A program made the translations under genes and the position numbers. This document shows, piece after piece, positions 22,280 to 28,154 of a stretch of DNA of 28,154 nucleotides (positions are counted from its first letter, which is position 1; every line of letters begins with the position of its first letter). The notes below the pieces were generated by a model, which saw nothing but the letters and a program-made list of their open reading frames with translations, searched no databases and was not told the origin of the DNA. Source of the stretch: DAIDAN01 sp049303335 (GTDB lineage Archaea; Aenigmatarchaeota; Aenigmatarchaeia; Aenigmatarchaeales; DAIDAN01); NCBI GenBank assembly GCA_049303335.1, contig JBAQNA010000018.1:1-28154 (forward strand). Direction: 5' to 3'.

Positions 22280-23515
22280 ATGCAAAGCAAAAAAGCGGGT
22301 GAAACTGCGGAAAAATCCGGGAAGAAGCCGGAAGAAATCGATTCCCGTCTCATTCCGGAATTCAACCTGATAACGATGGGGCACGTCGACCACGGCAAGA
22401 CCAGCCTCACGCAGGCGCTGAGCGGAAAATGGACCGACACGCACAGCGAAGAGATGAAGCGCGGAATCACGCTGAGACTGGGATATGCGGACATCACAAT
22501 CTACCACTGCGAAAAGGACGACTATTATTCTTCGACAAAAAGATGCCCGAAATGCATGGAAGAGTGCGAGCCCGTCAGGACTTTCTCGATAGTCGACGCG
22601 CCCGGTCACGAGACGCTTATGGCAACCGTTTTGGCGGGAACCGCGATAGCCGACGGCGCGCTTCTGTTGATAGCCGCGAACGAAGGCATCCAGGCGCAGA
22701 CGCGAGAACACCTGATGGTGCTGAACATTTCGGGAATAAAAAACATCATAATCGTGCAGAACAAAATCGACCTAGTGACGCAGGAACAGGCGATGAAAAA
22801 TTACAAGGAAATAAAAGAGTTGGTGAAAGGGACTGTCGCGGAAAACGCTCCGGTTATTCCGGTGTCCGCGCAGCAGAAGCTGAACATCGATGCGCTGCTG
22901 AAGGCGATAAACAACATCCCGAAACATGCGAGAGCGGAAGGAAGCCCGAAGATGCTGTCCGTAAGAAGCTTTGACATCAACAAGCCGGGAACGGAGATAG
23001 AAAAGCTCAACGGCGGAATTCTCGGGGGCTCGATAGTTGGCGGAACTTTTTCCGTAGGCGACGCGATTGAAATAAAACCTGGGGTGAAAAGAGACAACAA
23101 GTGGGAGACGCTGAAAACGAAAATCACGGGGCTGCAAAAAGCGGGAAATAATTTGGAGAAGGCGGGTCCCGGCGGACTTGTCGGAATGCTGACGTCGCTC
23201 GACCCTTCGCTTGCAAAATCGGACTCGCTTGCGGGCAGCACAATTTCCGCGGCGGGAGCCGCCGGAGTGGAAGTGAGAAACGACCTGAACCTGAAGACAG
23301 CCTTCTTTGACAAAGCGGAGAAAAAAATTGCCGTTGGCGAGTCGTTTGTGATAGTCTGCGGAGTCGCGAGAACCGTAGGAGTAGTGTCCTCGGTCGGCAA
23401 GACTGTTTCCGTAAAGCTGAAGCTGCCCGTCTGCGCAAGCGCCGGAGAAAGGGTCGCACTCTCGCGCCAGATCCAGAACCGTTGGAAGCTCGTGGGACAC
23501 GGGACTGTCGTTTGA
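22280..23515 (+). CDS. eif2g: Translation initiation factor aIF2, gamma subunit
   Basis: Encodes 411 residues, full length. GTPase motifs are G1 GHVDHGKTSL (34-43), G3 DAPGHE, and G4 NKID. The family-specific zinc knuckle (YHCEKDDYYSS, then RCPKCMEEC) lies between G2 and G3. Domains II and III follow (RSFDINKPGTEIEKLNGGILGGSIVGG and the C-terminal GERVALSRQ). It binds Met-tRNAi and GTP and delivers the initiator to the small subunit as part of aIF2. It opens a GC-rich group continuing with a PIN nuclease and L34e/L14e. Confidence 0.98.
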   Translation: MQSKKAGETAEKSGKKPEEIDSRLIPEFNLITMGHVDHGKTSLTQALSGKWTDTHSEEMKRGITLRLGYADITIYHCEKDDYYSSTKRCPKCMEECEPVRTFSIVDAPGHETLMATVLAGTAIADGALLLIAANEGIQAQTREHLMVLNISGIKNIIIVQNKIDLVTQEQAMKNYKEIKELVKGTVAENAPVIPVSAQQKLNIDALLKAINNIPKHARAEGSPKMLSVRSFDINKPGTEIEKLNGGILGGSIVGGTFSVGDAIEIKPGVKRDNKWETLKTKITGLQKAGNNLEKAGPGGLVGMLTSLDPSLAKSDSLAGSTISAAGAAGVEVRNDLNLKTAFFDKAEKKIAVGESFVIVCGVARTVGVVSSVGKTVSVKLKLPVCASAGERVALSRQIQNRWKLVGHGTVV

Positions 23516-23531
23516 AGCGAGGCGATGATGA

Positions 23532-23765
23532 ATGAATTATAGCACAAATGTTCCGAAAAACGCAGAGCCTGATTGTGATGATATTCAGTATCAGAAAAGA
23601 GATTCTATAACTGAAACACAAATCAAGCCAAGATTATCTATTCTTAAAAGGGAGCTTGGTAAAATCTCTGATGCTGATCCAGAAATAATAGAGGCAGGTG
23701 AAAAGCTGCACAAGATACTGCACCACATTGGCTGGCAGCGGCTTTATCGTTCGTTTATCATATAG
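23532..23765 (+). CDS. Hypothetical protein, 77 residues
   Basis: Encodes 77 residues. The polar N-terminal half (NAEPDCDDIQYQKRDS) is likely flexible; the C-terminal half is helical (PEIIEAGEKLHKILHHIGWQRLYRSFII). GAGGCGAT precedes several close ATG codons, of which 23532 is in frame. It begins 16 bases after the aIF2 gamma stop, so it is probably read from that mRNA, yet its base composition is AT-rich, unlike both neighbours. No family is recognised. Confidence 0.5.
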   Translation: MNYSTNVPKNAEPDCDDIQYQKRDSITETQIKPRLSILKRELGKISDADPEIIEAGEKLHKILHHIGWQRLYRSFII

Positions 23766-23804
23766 GAATTATTCGTTTTTATTCTTTCAATCTTATCTAT
23801 TCAT

Positions 23805-24182
23805 ATGAAAATCGCGATTGACACGAACATCTTTATCTATTCGGTACGCTTCAAGCTGGATATTTTCTCGCAGCTGAAGGGAAACGAAATCTTCACGACA
23901 GAAGCGGCAATGCGCGAGCTGGAAAAATTGGCAAAAGGCGATTCAAGGGACGCGAAAGCCGCGGCTCTTGCGCTCTCGATGCTGAAAGAAAAAATAAGCA
24001 GCGAAAAAATAGCGGTGTTGAAACAGAAAACGGAAAACGCGGACGACGGACTGTTTGAGCTCGGAAAAAATGGATATATTGTTATTACGCAGGACAGGGA
24101 TCTGCTGAAAAGGCTGAAATCCGCGGGCTGCGCTTTCGGCTATATCAAGCAGAGGAAATATTTCGCGTTTGAGGGAATCTAG
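23805..24182 (+). CDS. PIN-domain ribonuclease, Fcf1/VapC9-like
   Basis: Encodes 125 residues, a bare PIN domain. Metal-binding acidic residues are D6 (AIDTNIF), E38 (MRELEKL), D80/D81 (ENADDGLFELG) and D97 (TQDRDLLKRLK). In archaea this gene commonly accompanies aIF2 gamma and is related to Fcf1/Utp24, which cuts pre-rRNA, so a role in rRNA processing is more likely than a toxin role. No antitoxin gene is adjacent; the preceding 77-residue gene is AT-rich and unlike known antitoxins. It ends with TAG. Confidence 0.85.
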   Translation: MKIAIDTNIFIYSVRFKLDIFSQLKGNEIFTTEAAMRELEKLAKGDSRDAKAAALALSMLKEKISSEKIAVLKQKTENADDGLFELGKNGYIVITQDRDLLKRLKSAGCAFGYIKQRKYFAFEGI

Positions 24183-24305
24183 AAAAGCGCCGCGGCTTCG
24201 CCTCGCCATCGCAAAGCATATAAACGTTAAAAAACATAAGAATGAAACTGAAAAAACATAAACGGCGTTCCGCGGATATAATTCGATTCATATTGATGTG
24301 ATATT

Positions 24306-24563
24306 ATGCAAAGGCACTTGCGCTCAAAGAGCATGAAAAAGACGAGGGTTCGCGCGCCGTCGGGCACGGTGATGCGCTTCAGGAGAAAGAACCCGAACTA
24401 CATGGAATGCGGAAAATGCGGCGCGAAGATGGTGAGAAAGAGGCTGAGGCCGGCTGCCGCCGCAAAGCTCTCGAAAACGCAGAAAAGGCCTGAAAGGCCG
24501 CTGCCGCACTTGTGCAGCCGCTGCATGCGCGAGCAGATAAAAATGAAAGCTAGGGGGATGTAA
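24306..24563 (+). CDS. rpl34e: 50S ribosomal protein L34e
   Basis: Encodes 85 residues. Typical features are TRVRAPSGTVMRFRRKNPN, a zinc-binding CGKCG (about residue 36-40), RLRPAAAAKLSKTQKRPERP, and LCSRCMREQIK with the second cysteine pair. The start ATG follows GTGATATT. It is a large-subunit protein found in archaea and eukaryotes. The L14e gene begins 17 bases after its stop. Confidence 0.93.
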   Translation: MQRHLRSKSMKKTRVRAPSGTVMRFRRKNPNYMECGKCGAKMVRKRLRPAAAAKLSKTQKRPERPLPHLCSRCMREQIKMKARGM

Positions 24564-24580
24564 AATAATTCGTGATTTTT

Positions 24581-24901
24581 ATGTTATTCGAAAACGGCCG
24601 AGTTTGCGTGAAAATAGCTGGGCGCGAGGCTGGAAAGTACTGCGCGGTTCTCGAGGCGATTGACGCGAATTACGTGGTTGTAGAGGGTCCGGAAGTGCGC
24701 AAGCGCAAGACGAACGTCGCGCACCTCGAGCCGCTCGCGGACAAGATTGATGCAAAGAGGGATGTTAAGCAGCAGCTTATTGAGAAATACAACATCAAGC
24801 TGCCGGAAAAAAGGAAGGAGAAGTCCGCCAAGACGGAAAAGCCCGTGAAATCGAGCGGCGCGGCAAAGGAAACGAAGAAAGAAGTTAAGAAACCCAAGTG
24901 A
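24581..24901 (+). CDS. rpl14e: 50S ribosomal protein L14e
   Basis: Encodes 106 residues. The KOW-like core ENGRVCVKIAGREAGKYCAV, DANYVVVEGPEVRKRKTN and VAHLEPL is characteristic of L14e. A Lys/Glu-rich tail (about 70-106) extends it beyond the compact archaeal form. The start ATG follows GTGATTTTT; a GTG nine bases upstream is part of that binding site. It is cotranscribed with L34e. Confidence 0.95.
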   Translation: MLFENGRVCVKIAGREAGKYCAVLEAIDANYVVVEGPEVRKRKTNVAHLEPLADKIDAKRDVKQQLIEKYNIKLPEKRKEKSAKTEKPVKSSGAAKETKKEVKKPK

Positions 24902-25033
24902 TGCATTTTTCTAAATTTCTATCCGAGAAGCGGGCTCGTAAGTTGCCGACTGTGTCATCACTTTTAGATTGTTAAAAACCATTAGCTATATATACTAGTT
25001 CTGCCTATTAATTGTTACTGGAGTGTGATTATT
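24902..25033 (+). promoter_or_regulatory. Promoter region before the 92-residue gene
   Basis: CTATATATACTAG (about 24984-24996) is a TATA-like element about 45 bases before the start at 25034, and GTGATT precedes that ATG. No other feature is seen. Confidence 0.35.
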
Positions 25034-25312
25034 ATGAATGCGAGATATATCAAGAATTTAATAAATGATTTTTTAACTGTCGGAATTCCTCTTAAGAACA
25101 AAAGAGTTGCAGAAGCGAAAAAAGCGATAGAACCCTACTTGCATAATGATGAGAAGTATCTGATATACGAATTGAAAGACAAAAATATCAAAGTCAATGA
25201 GCTTGAGTTTATAGTGAGCCGATATGGAATAGATAGAAATAATTTTATTGATGAAACTTGCGCCGAAATGAGAAATCTCCAGGGAAACAACAACAGGTGG
25301 GGAGCTCATTAA
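25034..25312 (+). CDS. Hypothetical protein, 92 residues
   Basis: Encodes 92 residues, helical and charged: NARYIKNLINDFLTVGIPLK, KAIEPYLHNDEKYLIYELK, then VNELEFIVSRYGIDRNNFI. The start is set by GTGATTATT before ATG 25034; the GTG at 25025 is part of the binding site. It is AT-rich, has its own promoter and shows no recognisable domain. It ends 22 bases before the GC-rich four-cysteine gene. Confidence 0.6.
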   Translation: MNARYIKNLINDFLTVGIPLKNKRVAEAKKAIEPYLHNDEKYLIYELKDKNIKVNELEFIVSRYGIDRNNFIDETCAEMRNLQGNNNRWGAH

Positions 25313-25334
25313 AAACCGGTGAGGTGTTTAATTT

Positions 25335-25511
25335 ATGTTCCGCAAAATAACCCCGAGAAGGCCGACCGTGATCCGCGTGGGAAACCGCGTCAAGACGTGC
25401 TACCTCTACAACGAGATGCGCGAGTGCCTCGGAGCGCAGTGCTTCTGGCCGAAGGCGGGAACCTGCCCGACTTTCACCCGCCTTGCTTGGAAGGCGAAAC
25501 AGGCGAAATAG
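25335..25511 (+). CDS. 58-residue basic four-cysteine protein, possible zinc binder
   Basis: Encodes 58 residues with a strong binding site (GAGGTG, 14 bases before the ATG). It is basic (MFRKITPRRPT start, WKAKQAK end) and has cysteines at 22, 31, 36 and 44 (spacing 8, 4, 7), with aromatic residues around them (CFWPKAGTCPTF). This fits a small zinc-binding, RNA-associated protein like several small archaeal ribosomal proteins, but I cannot match it to one. Its GC-rich codon use equals that of the ribosomal genes and contrasts with AT-rich neighbours on both sides, so it is probably a native core gene. Confidence 0.65.
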   Translation: MFRKITPRRPTVIRVGNRVKTCYLYNEMRECLGAQCFWPKAGTCPTFTRLAWKAKQAK

Positions 25512-25531
25512 AAAAATGAAAAGGTGATTTA

Positions 25532-25732
25532 ATGATTAATGAAATATGCATAGTCGATGTCAGTATGGAAAAACTTATGGGAATGCCTTCGAAAGAACTT
25601 CATCAGCAACCGTCAAGTGTTGTTTATCTGGCGGCAAGAATGATTAATAAAGAGAAAGGAGATTTCTATAGCGATGAAATATTGAAAGAAAATCCATATA
25701 ACGCGTTTCTTGTCCTTCGAAATCTGAAATAG
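25532..25732 (+). CDS. Hypothetical protein, 66 residues
   Basis: Encodes 66 residues starting MINEICIVDVSMEKLMGMPS. AAGGTGATTTA before the ATG is a full binding site. No signal peptide, membrane segment or known motif is visible. It follows the four-cysteine gene by 20 bases and may share its mRNA, but its AT-rich composition is closer to the other ORFans of the region. Confidence 0.55.
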   Translation: MINEICIVDVSMEKLMGMPSKELHQQPSSVVYLAARMINKEKGDFYSDEILKENPYNAFLVLRNLK

Positions 25733-25835
25733 AAACAAGACAAACGTCTGAGGAAAGGTATTTTCAAGGCTCGAAGATGTTAAGAAGTTGTTTTAGTACG
25801 AGATGGAATTTATCAAACGAAAAGAGTGACAAATT

Positions 25836-26087
25836 ATGAATTATGATGAATCAGACCTAGAAAAAATCAGGATTATGGAACCGAGCCACGCTTATAATAT
25901 TGCAAATTATCTGAACGATGTCTATGCGTTTTTCACAGACGAAAATCTGGAGAATGACCCAAACAAGACGCTGGAGATTCTTTATAAATTTGATTTTACA
26001 GAAACGGCGAAAAAAATATGTGAGAAGCGTAATACAAAAGCATCTGAAAGAATGAAAATTAGAAAACTTAATTTTGAGATGTTGTGA
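25836..26087 (+). CDS. Hypothetical protein, 83 residues
   Basis: Encodes 83 residues, acidic first half (NYDESDLEKIRIMEPSHAYN) and basic C terminus (KASERMKIRKLN), all-helical in appearance. GAGTGA precedes the ATG by a few bases. About 100 bases with no feature separate it from the previous gene. It converges with the prefoldin gene, 26 bases apart. No family is recognised. Confidence 0.55.
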   Translation: MNYDESDLEKIRIMEPSHAYNIANYLNDVYAFFTDENLENDPNKTLEILYKFDFTETAKKICEKRNTKASERMKIRKLNFEML

Positions 26088-26113
26088 ATACTGTTATAAG
26101 AATAGAATAATTT

Positions 26114-26524
26114 CTACTCGTCATCCACGCCCATTCCCTCCGAATCGGGGCCGTGTTTGTGCCCTTCGGGGGAAAGCCCCTTGAAAATTTCCTGGAGCTT
26201 CTGCTGGCTCTCCTTCAGCCTTTCCTTCAGCTTCTCCTCCTGCTTCTTGACGCTCTTCGCGCGCATATCTATCATTTCCAGCTTTTCATCAACCTCCTTC
26301 TTCAATTCCGATTTTTTACCTTTCACGAGAAGCGGCCCCACGACCTTGTAAACCTCCTCCTTCTCGTCCGCCTTTTCAAGCTCCGTCTTCGCGCTCTCCA
26401 GCTCTATCTTCTGTATCTGCATCGTCTCCTTCTGCAAAAGCGCGTTCTGGAGCTGCTGCTGGAAAGTCTGCATCTGCAAAAGAAGCTGCTGCGCCTGCGG
26501 AGGCAACTGTATTTGTTCCGGCAT
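26114..26524 (-). CDS. pfdB: Prefoldin beta subunit
   Basis: Encodes 136 residues. Two long coiled-coil helices (about 8-50 and 80-120) flank the short beta-hairpin part EEVYKVVGPLLVKGKKSELKK, the signature of beta prefoldins. It forms a hexameric chaperone with the alpha subunit and passes unfolded proteins to the thermosome. The C-terminal tail after about 120 is His/Gly/Asp-rich and extra. The start at 26524 follows GATGATAATT and gives the normal N terminus MPEQIQLPPQ; the longer frame is rejected. It is last in the Rrp42-L37Ae-RpoP-prefoldin order known from other archaea. Confidence 0.92.
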   Translation of the reverse strand: MPEQIQLPPQAQQLLLQMQTFQQQLQNALLQKETMQIQKIELESAKTELEKADEKEEVYKVVGPLLVKGKKSELKKEVDEKLEMIDMRAKSVKKQEEKLKERLKESQQKLQEIFKGLSPEGHKHGPDSEGMGVDDE

Positions 26525-26599
26525 AATTATCATCGATATAGATTGAATTCGCAATATTCAGGCGCTGTTCGGGCGGTATTGACTTATCATCTGCGATTT

Positions 26600-26734
26600 T
26601 CATCTCGCCTTTACTTTCACGGTAGTTTTCGCGCGCTCCCTTACCATCACGCGGTAGCCGCAGAACGGGCACCTGATTTTCTCTTTCAGCGTCTCGTCCT
26701 TTATGCTTTTCTGGCAGTTTAGGCATTTGAACAT
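26600..26734 (-). CDS. rpoP: DNA-directed RNA polymerase subunit P (Rpb12-like)
   Basis: Encodes only 44 residues. MFKCLNC (C4, C7) and RCPFCGYRVMVRERAKTT (C22, C25) form the zinc ribbon of RpoP, and the basic tail VKVKAR is typical. It is the small zinc-binding subunit that helps assemble the archaeal polymerase. GGTGATT before the ATG supports the start. It lies between L37Ae and prefoldin beta, the conserved place. In many archaea a Pcc1 gene sits between rpoP and prefoldin; none is recognisable in the 75 bases here. Confidence 0.9.
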   Translation of the reverse strand: MFKCLNCQKSIKDETLKEKIRCPFCGYRVMVRERAKTTVKVKAR

Positions 26735-26919
26735 CTTGAATCACCGTTATGTTTTTGTTTTTCACGTTTATAATTAATCAGACTTTATTTTCTGCGGCGA
26801 CTTTTAATTATTGTCAATAAAAACTACAGCTACGGAAAAATCGCAATTAAATTCTCGTTTTTATCTGCTTGTCGTTTCATTTATATTCTTTCTTTTCCGC
26901 AAGCGCTTTTCTTTGCGCA

Positions 26920-26977
26920 CGAAAACGAAGTTTTCGGCACCCCCTGAAAAGTTTTTCTTTTCATGGGAAAAGAAAAG
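26920..26977 (-). terminator. Two hairpins after the L37Ae gene, possible transcript end
   Basis: Immediately downstream of L37Ae, CTTTTCTTTTC pairs through at least ten bases with GAAAAGAAAA (26953-26976, loop ATGG). A second stem CGAAAAC/GTTTTCG with loop GAA lies at 26920-26936. T-rich runs follow on the minus strand. The roughly 240 bases between rpl37ae and rpoP hold no gene, so these may end or process the L37Ae transcript. Confidence 0.4.
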
Positions 26978-26980
26978 GGC

Positions 26981-27238
26981 TTATTTCTGCTTTTTAAGGC
27001 TTTCCACAATAACTTTTGTCGCGACGGATTCCGGAAGGTAGGCGCCGCCGCCTATCTGCAGCCCGCACTTGCCGCAGTTCCAGATTCCGGAAGCTGCGCG
27101 CTTCAGGGTGCTGCGCTCGCACTCGGGGCATTTCTGGCGCTGGTTCTGCAGCCTCTCGATGACCGCCACGACTTTCTTTGTCTTTGTCCCGTAGCGCGCG
27201 CCGAACCTTCCCGCAGAGCCGACCTTTTTTGTTTTCAT
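26981..27238 (-). CDS. rpl37ae: 50S ribosomal protein L37Ae
   Basis: Encodes 85 residues. It has KTKKVGSAGRFGARYGTKTKK at the start, the zinc-ribbon pairs CPEC and CGKCG, and RAASGIWNCGKCGLQIGGGAY, all typical of L37Ae. The start at ATG 27238 follows GTGATAATT. It is a large-subunit protein. In this archaeal gene order it normally follows Rrp42 directly, but here an AT-rich hypothetical gene intervenes. Confidence 0.95.
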   Translation of the reverse strand: MKTKKVGSAGRFGARYGTKTKKVVAVIERLQNQRQKCPECERSTLKRAASGIWNCGKCGLQIGGGAYLPESVATKVIVESLKKQK

Positions 27239-27259
27239 AATTATCACGATTTTCTATCA

Positions 27260-27640
27260 TTATTCTTTCTGTATGTTAAGTTTAAATCCTCCTTTGGGAA
27301 CATATAAAGACAAGATATTCCTATCTCTCGCAACATTTTTGAACACTTCTGTCCTGTAAGGAACACGAATCAAATATTCTTCTCCAACAACAACGTCAAT
27401 TACGTCTTCGCATTTGCCCTCCAAAAAATCGGATGGAAAATATTCTGGCGGAACTTTGACATTTATTCTGACGCCTTCTATTTTGCTGTTCTCAACATTA
27501 AGCAGAGTATGCAGTTCGTCCACTCCCAACAATTCTTTTATCCAATTTTTGTCATCTTCTGAAGTGCTTAACGAATCTGTAGGTTTCAAGATATGTTCTT
27601 TTATACTATATGATTCCCATCCTTCAAATCTTTTTGGCAT
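27260..27640 (-). CDS. Hypothetical protein between Rrp42 and L37Ae
   Basis: Encodes 126 residues. The N-terminal part is helical and polar (DSLSTSEDDKNWIKELLGV), the C-terminal part beta-rich (GVRINVKVPPEYFPSD, DVVVGEEYLIRVPYRTEVF, ILSLYVPKGGFKLNI). There is no signal peptide or known motif. A TATA-like TTTAAAG lies about 30 bases before the ATG on the minus strand and there is no binding site, suggesting its own leaderless transcript. It is AT-rich and interrupts a conserved gene pair. Confidence 0.6.
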   Translation of the reverse strand: MPKRFEGWESYSIKEHILKPTDSLSTSEDDKNWIKELLGVDELHTLLNVENSKIEGVRINVKVPPEYFPSDFLEGKCEDVIDVVVGEEYLIRVPYRTEVFKNVARDRNILSLYVPKGGFKLNIQKE

Positions 27641-27683
27641 ATTTAATCAGTAACAAACTTCAAATTCAATCTTTAAATCCTTA

Positions 27684-28154
27684 TCACAATAATGCGCGGA
27701 GCTCCTTTCCCTTCTCAATCGCAAGCTCGACAGCCTTTATCGCTTCCTCGGCCGTGAAGAACCCTTTCTCGCCTTTCTGCATCGCGCATATCTGGCCCGC
27801 TCCGGTTGTGGCGATGGTAAGCCTCGCATCAAGCGCGGATTCCTCTTCTGCTGTCGTGTCCAAAAAAAGCTTTCCGGAAATCTTTGCAACCGTGACTTCA
27901 ACGGGCTTGTCTACTATTGGCAGCGGCTGCTGGTCAGGCTGCCCGTACAAGGCCTTGCCGTTCTCCGCGTCGTATTTCAGGAGTTTCGCATTCAAGAGCG
28001 CTGCTATCGACGCCAGCGAAGCCGCGTCAAAAAGATTGCCGTCGTGGTTCATTACCTGCACATCAACGTTCACGACCCAGACCTTCTCCTTCGGCTTGAT
28101 GCATAGCTTTTCCATCTGTATGCATTTCGATTCGCGCAAACCGCGGTCAACCAC
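27684..28154 (-). CDS. rrp42: Exosome complex subunit Rrp42 (partial, 5' end outside window)
   Basis: The last about 156 residues of an RNase PH-fold protein. VDRGLRESKCIQMEKLCIKP, KVWVVNVDVQVMNHDGNLFDA and SLASIAALLNAKL match archaeal Rrp42, the non-catalytic partner of Rrp41 in the hexameric ring of the RNA exosome. The C terminus (FFTAEEAIKAVELAIEKGKELRALL) is complete. The frame runs off the right edge, so the GTG at the border is not the start. The gene order Rrp42-L37Ae-RpoP-prefoldin supports the call. Confidence 0.92.
   Translation of the reverse strand: MVDRGLRESKCIQMEKLCIKPKEKVWVVNVDVQVMNHDGNLFDAASLASIAALLNAKLLKYDAENGKALYGQPDQQPLPIVDKPVEVTVAKISGKLFLDTTAEEESALDARLTIATTGAGQICAMQKGEKGFFTAEEAIKAVELAIEKGKELRALL

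Noticed and set aside
23532..24182. 77-residue protein plus PIN protein as a VapBC toxin-antitoxin pair
   Set aside because: The PIN protein is of the Fcf1-like type found beside aIF2 gamma in archaea, and the 77-residue protein has no antitoxin DNA-binding motif.
24902..25033. tRNA gene in the intergenic region
   Set aside because: No cloverleaf arms or T-loop consensus could be fitted.
26376..26765. Gene overlapping rpoP and prefoldin in another frame, possibly the missing Pcc1
   Set aside because: An ATGA overlap with the rpoP stop exists (ATG at about 26603), but the translation lacks Pcc1 features and runs out of frame through prefoldin beta.

Overview
The window is a piece of an archaeal chromosome. 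The informational genes are archaeal or eukaryote-like: S6e, L34e, L14e, L37Ae, aIF2 gamma, RpoP, prefoldin beta and the exosome subunit Rrp42. Many genes have a TATA-like box about 26 bases before the start codon, as in leaderless archaeal mRNAs. The others use a GGTGAT-type ribosome binding site, complementary to the 16S rRNA 3' end. The gene content (FtsZ, MinD, an archaeal prepilin peptidase, many small ORFans) would fit an uncultivated, possibly DPANN-like lineage, but I cannot fix the taxon.

Layout. 1-720: the tail of an unknown gene and two AT-rich small genes. 781-2237: a coiled-coil protein and MinD (minus strand). 2341-6188: a surface-adhesion locus with two paralogous class III pilin-like proteins carrying C-terminal LamG domains, bracketing a prepilin peptidase and a cis-prenyltransferase (UppS). 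6229-6864: nitroreductase. 6876-8317: an AT-rich restriction-modification pair (MutH/Sau3AI-like nuclease and beta-class methyltransferase). 8587-9741: ftsZ, with a long upstream region holding four tandem hairpins that share a YGCCAA loop.

10154-16259 is a 6.1 kb transposon that I can delimit to the base. It has terminal inverted repeats starting GGTT.TGTTCA, a perfect 8-bp target duplication (AACGTATG) and further end repeats inside. It encodes an IS6/IS240-like DDE transposase whose gene overlaps a DEDDy exonuclease gene upstream and a winged-helix gene downstream, both by ATGA. A divergent AbrB-like/winged-helix regulator pair faces this operon across an array of TAGT...ACTA palindromes. 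The cargo is a single-chain restriction-modification enzyme and a two-gene unit of unknown function. A single-copy IS6-type element with this gene set is the strongest candidate for an undescribed system here.

16581-20619: DUF192 protein and a very large secreted subtilase/surface protein interrupted by one in-frame TAG. 20819-28154: translation and RNA-processing genes (S6e, aIF2 gamma, PIN nuclease, L34e, L14e, then on the minus strand Rrp42, L37Ae, RpoP, prefoldin beta), interspersed with AT-rich ORFans of 66-172 residues and one GC-rich 58-residue four-cysteine protein.

No tRNA, rRNA or CRISPR array was recognised.
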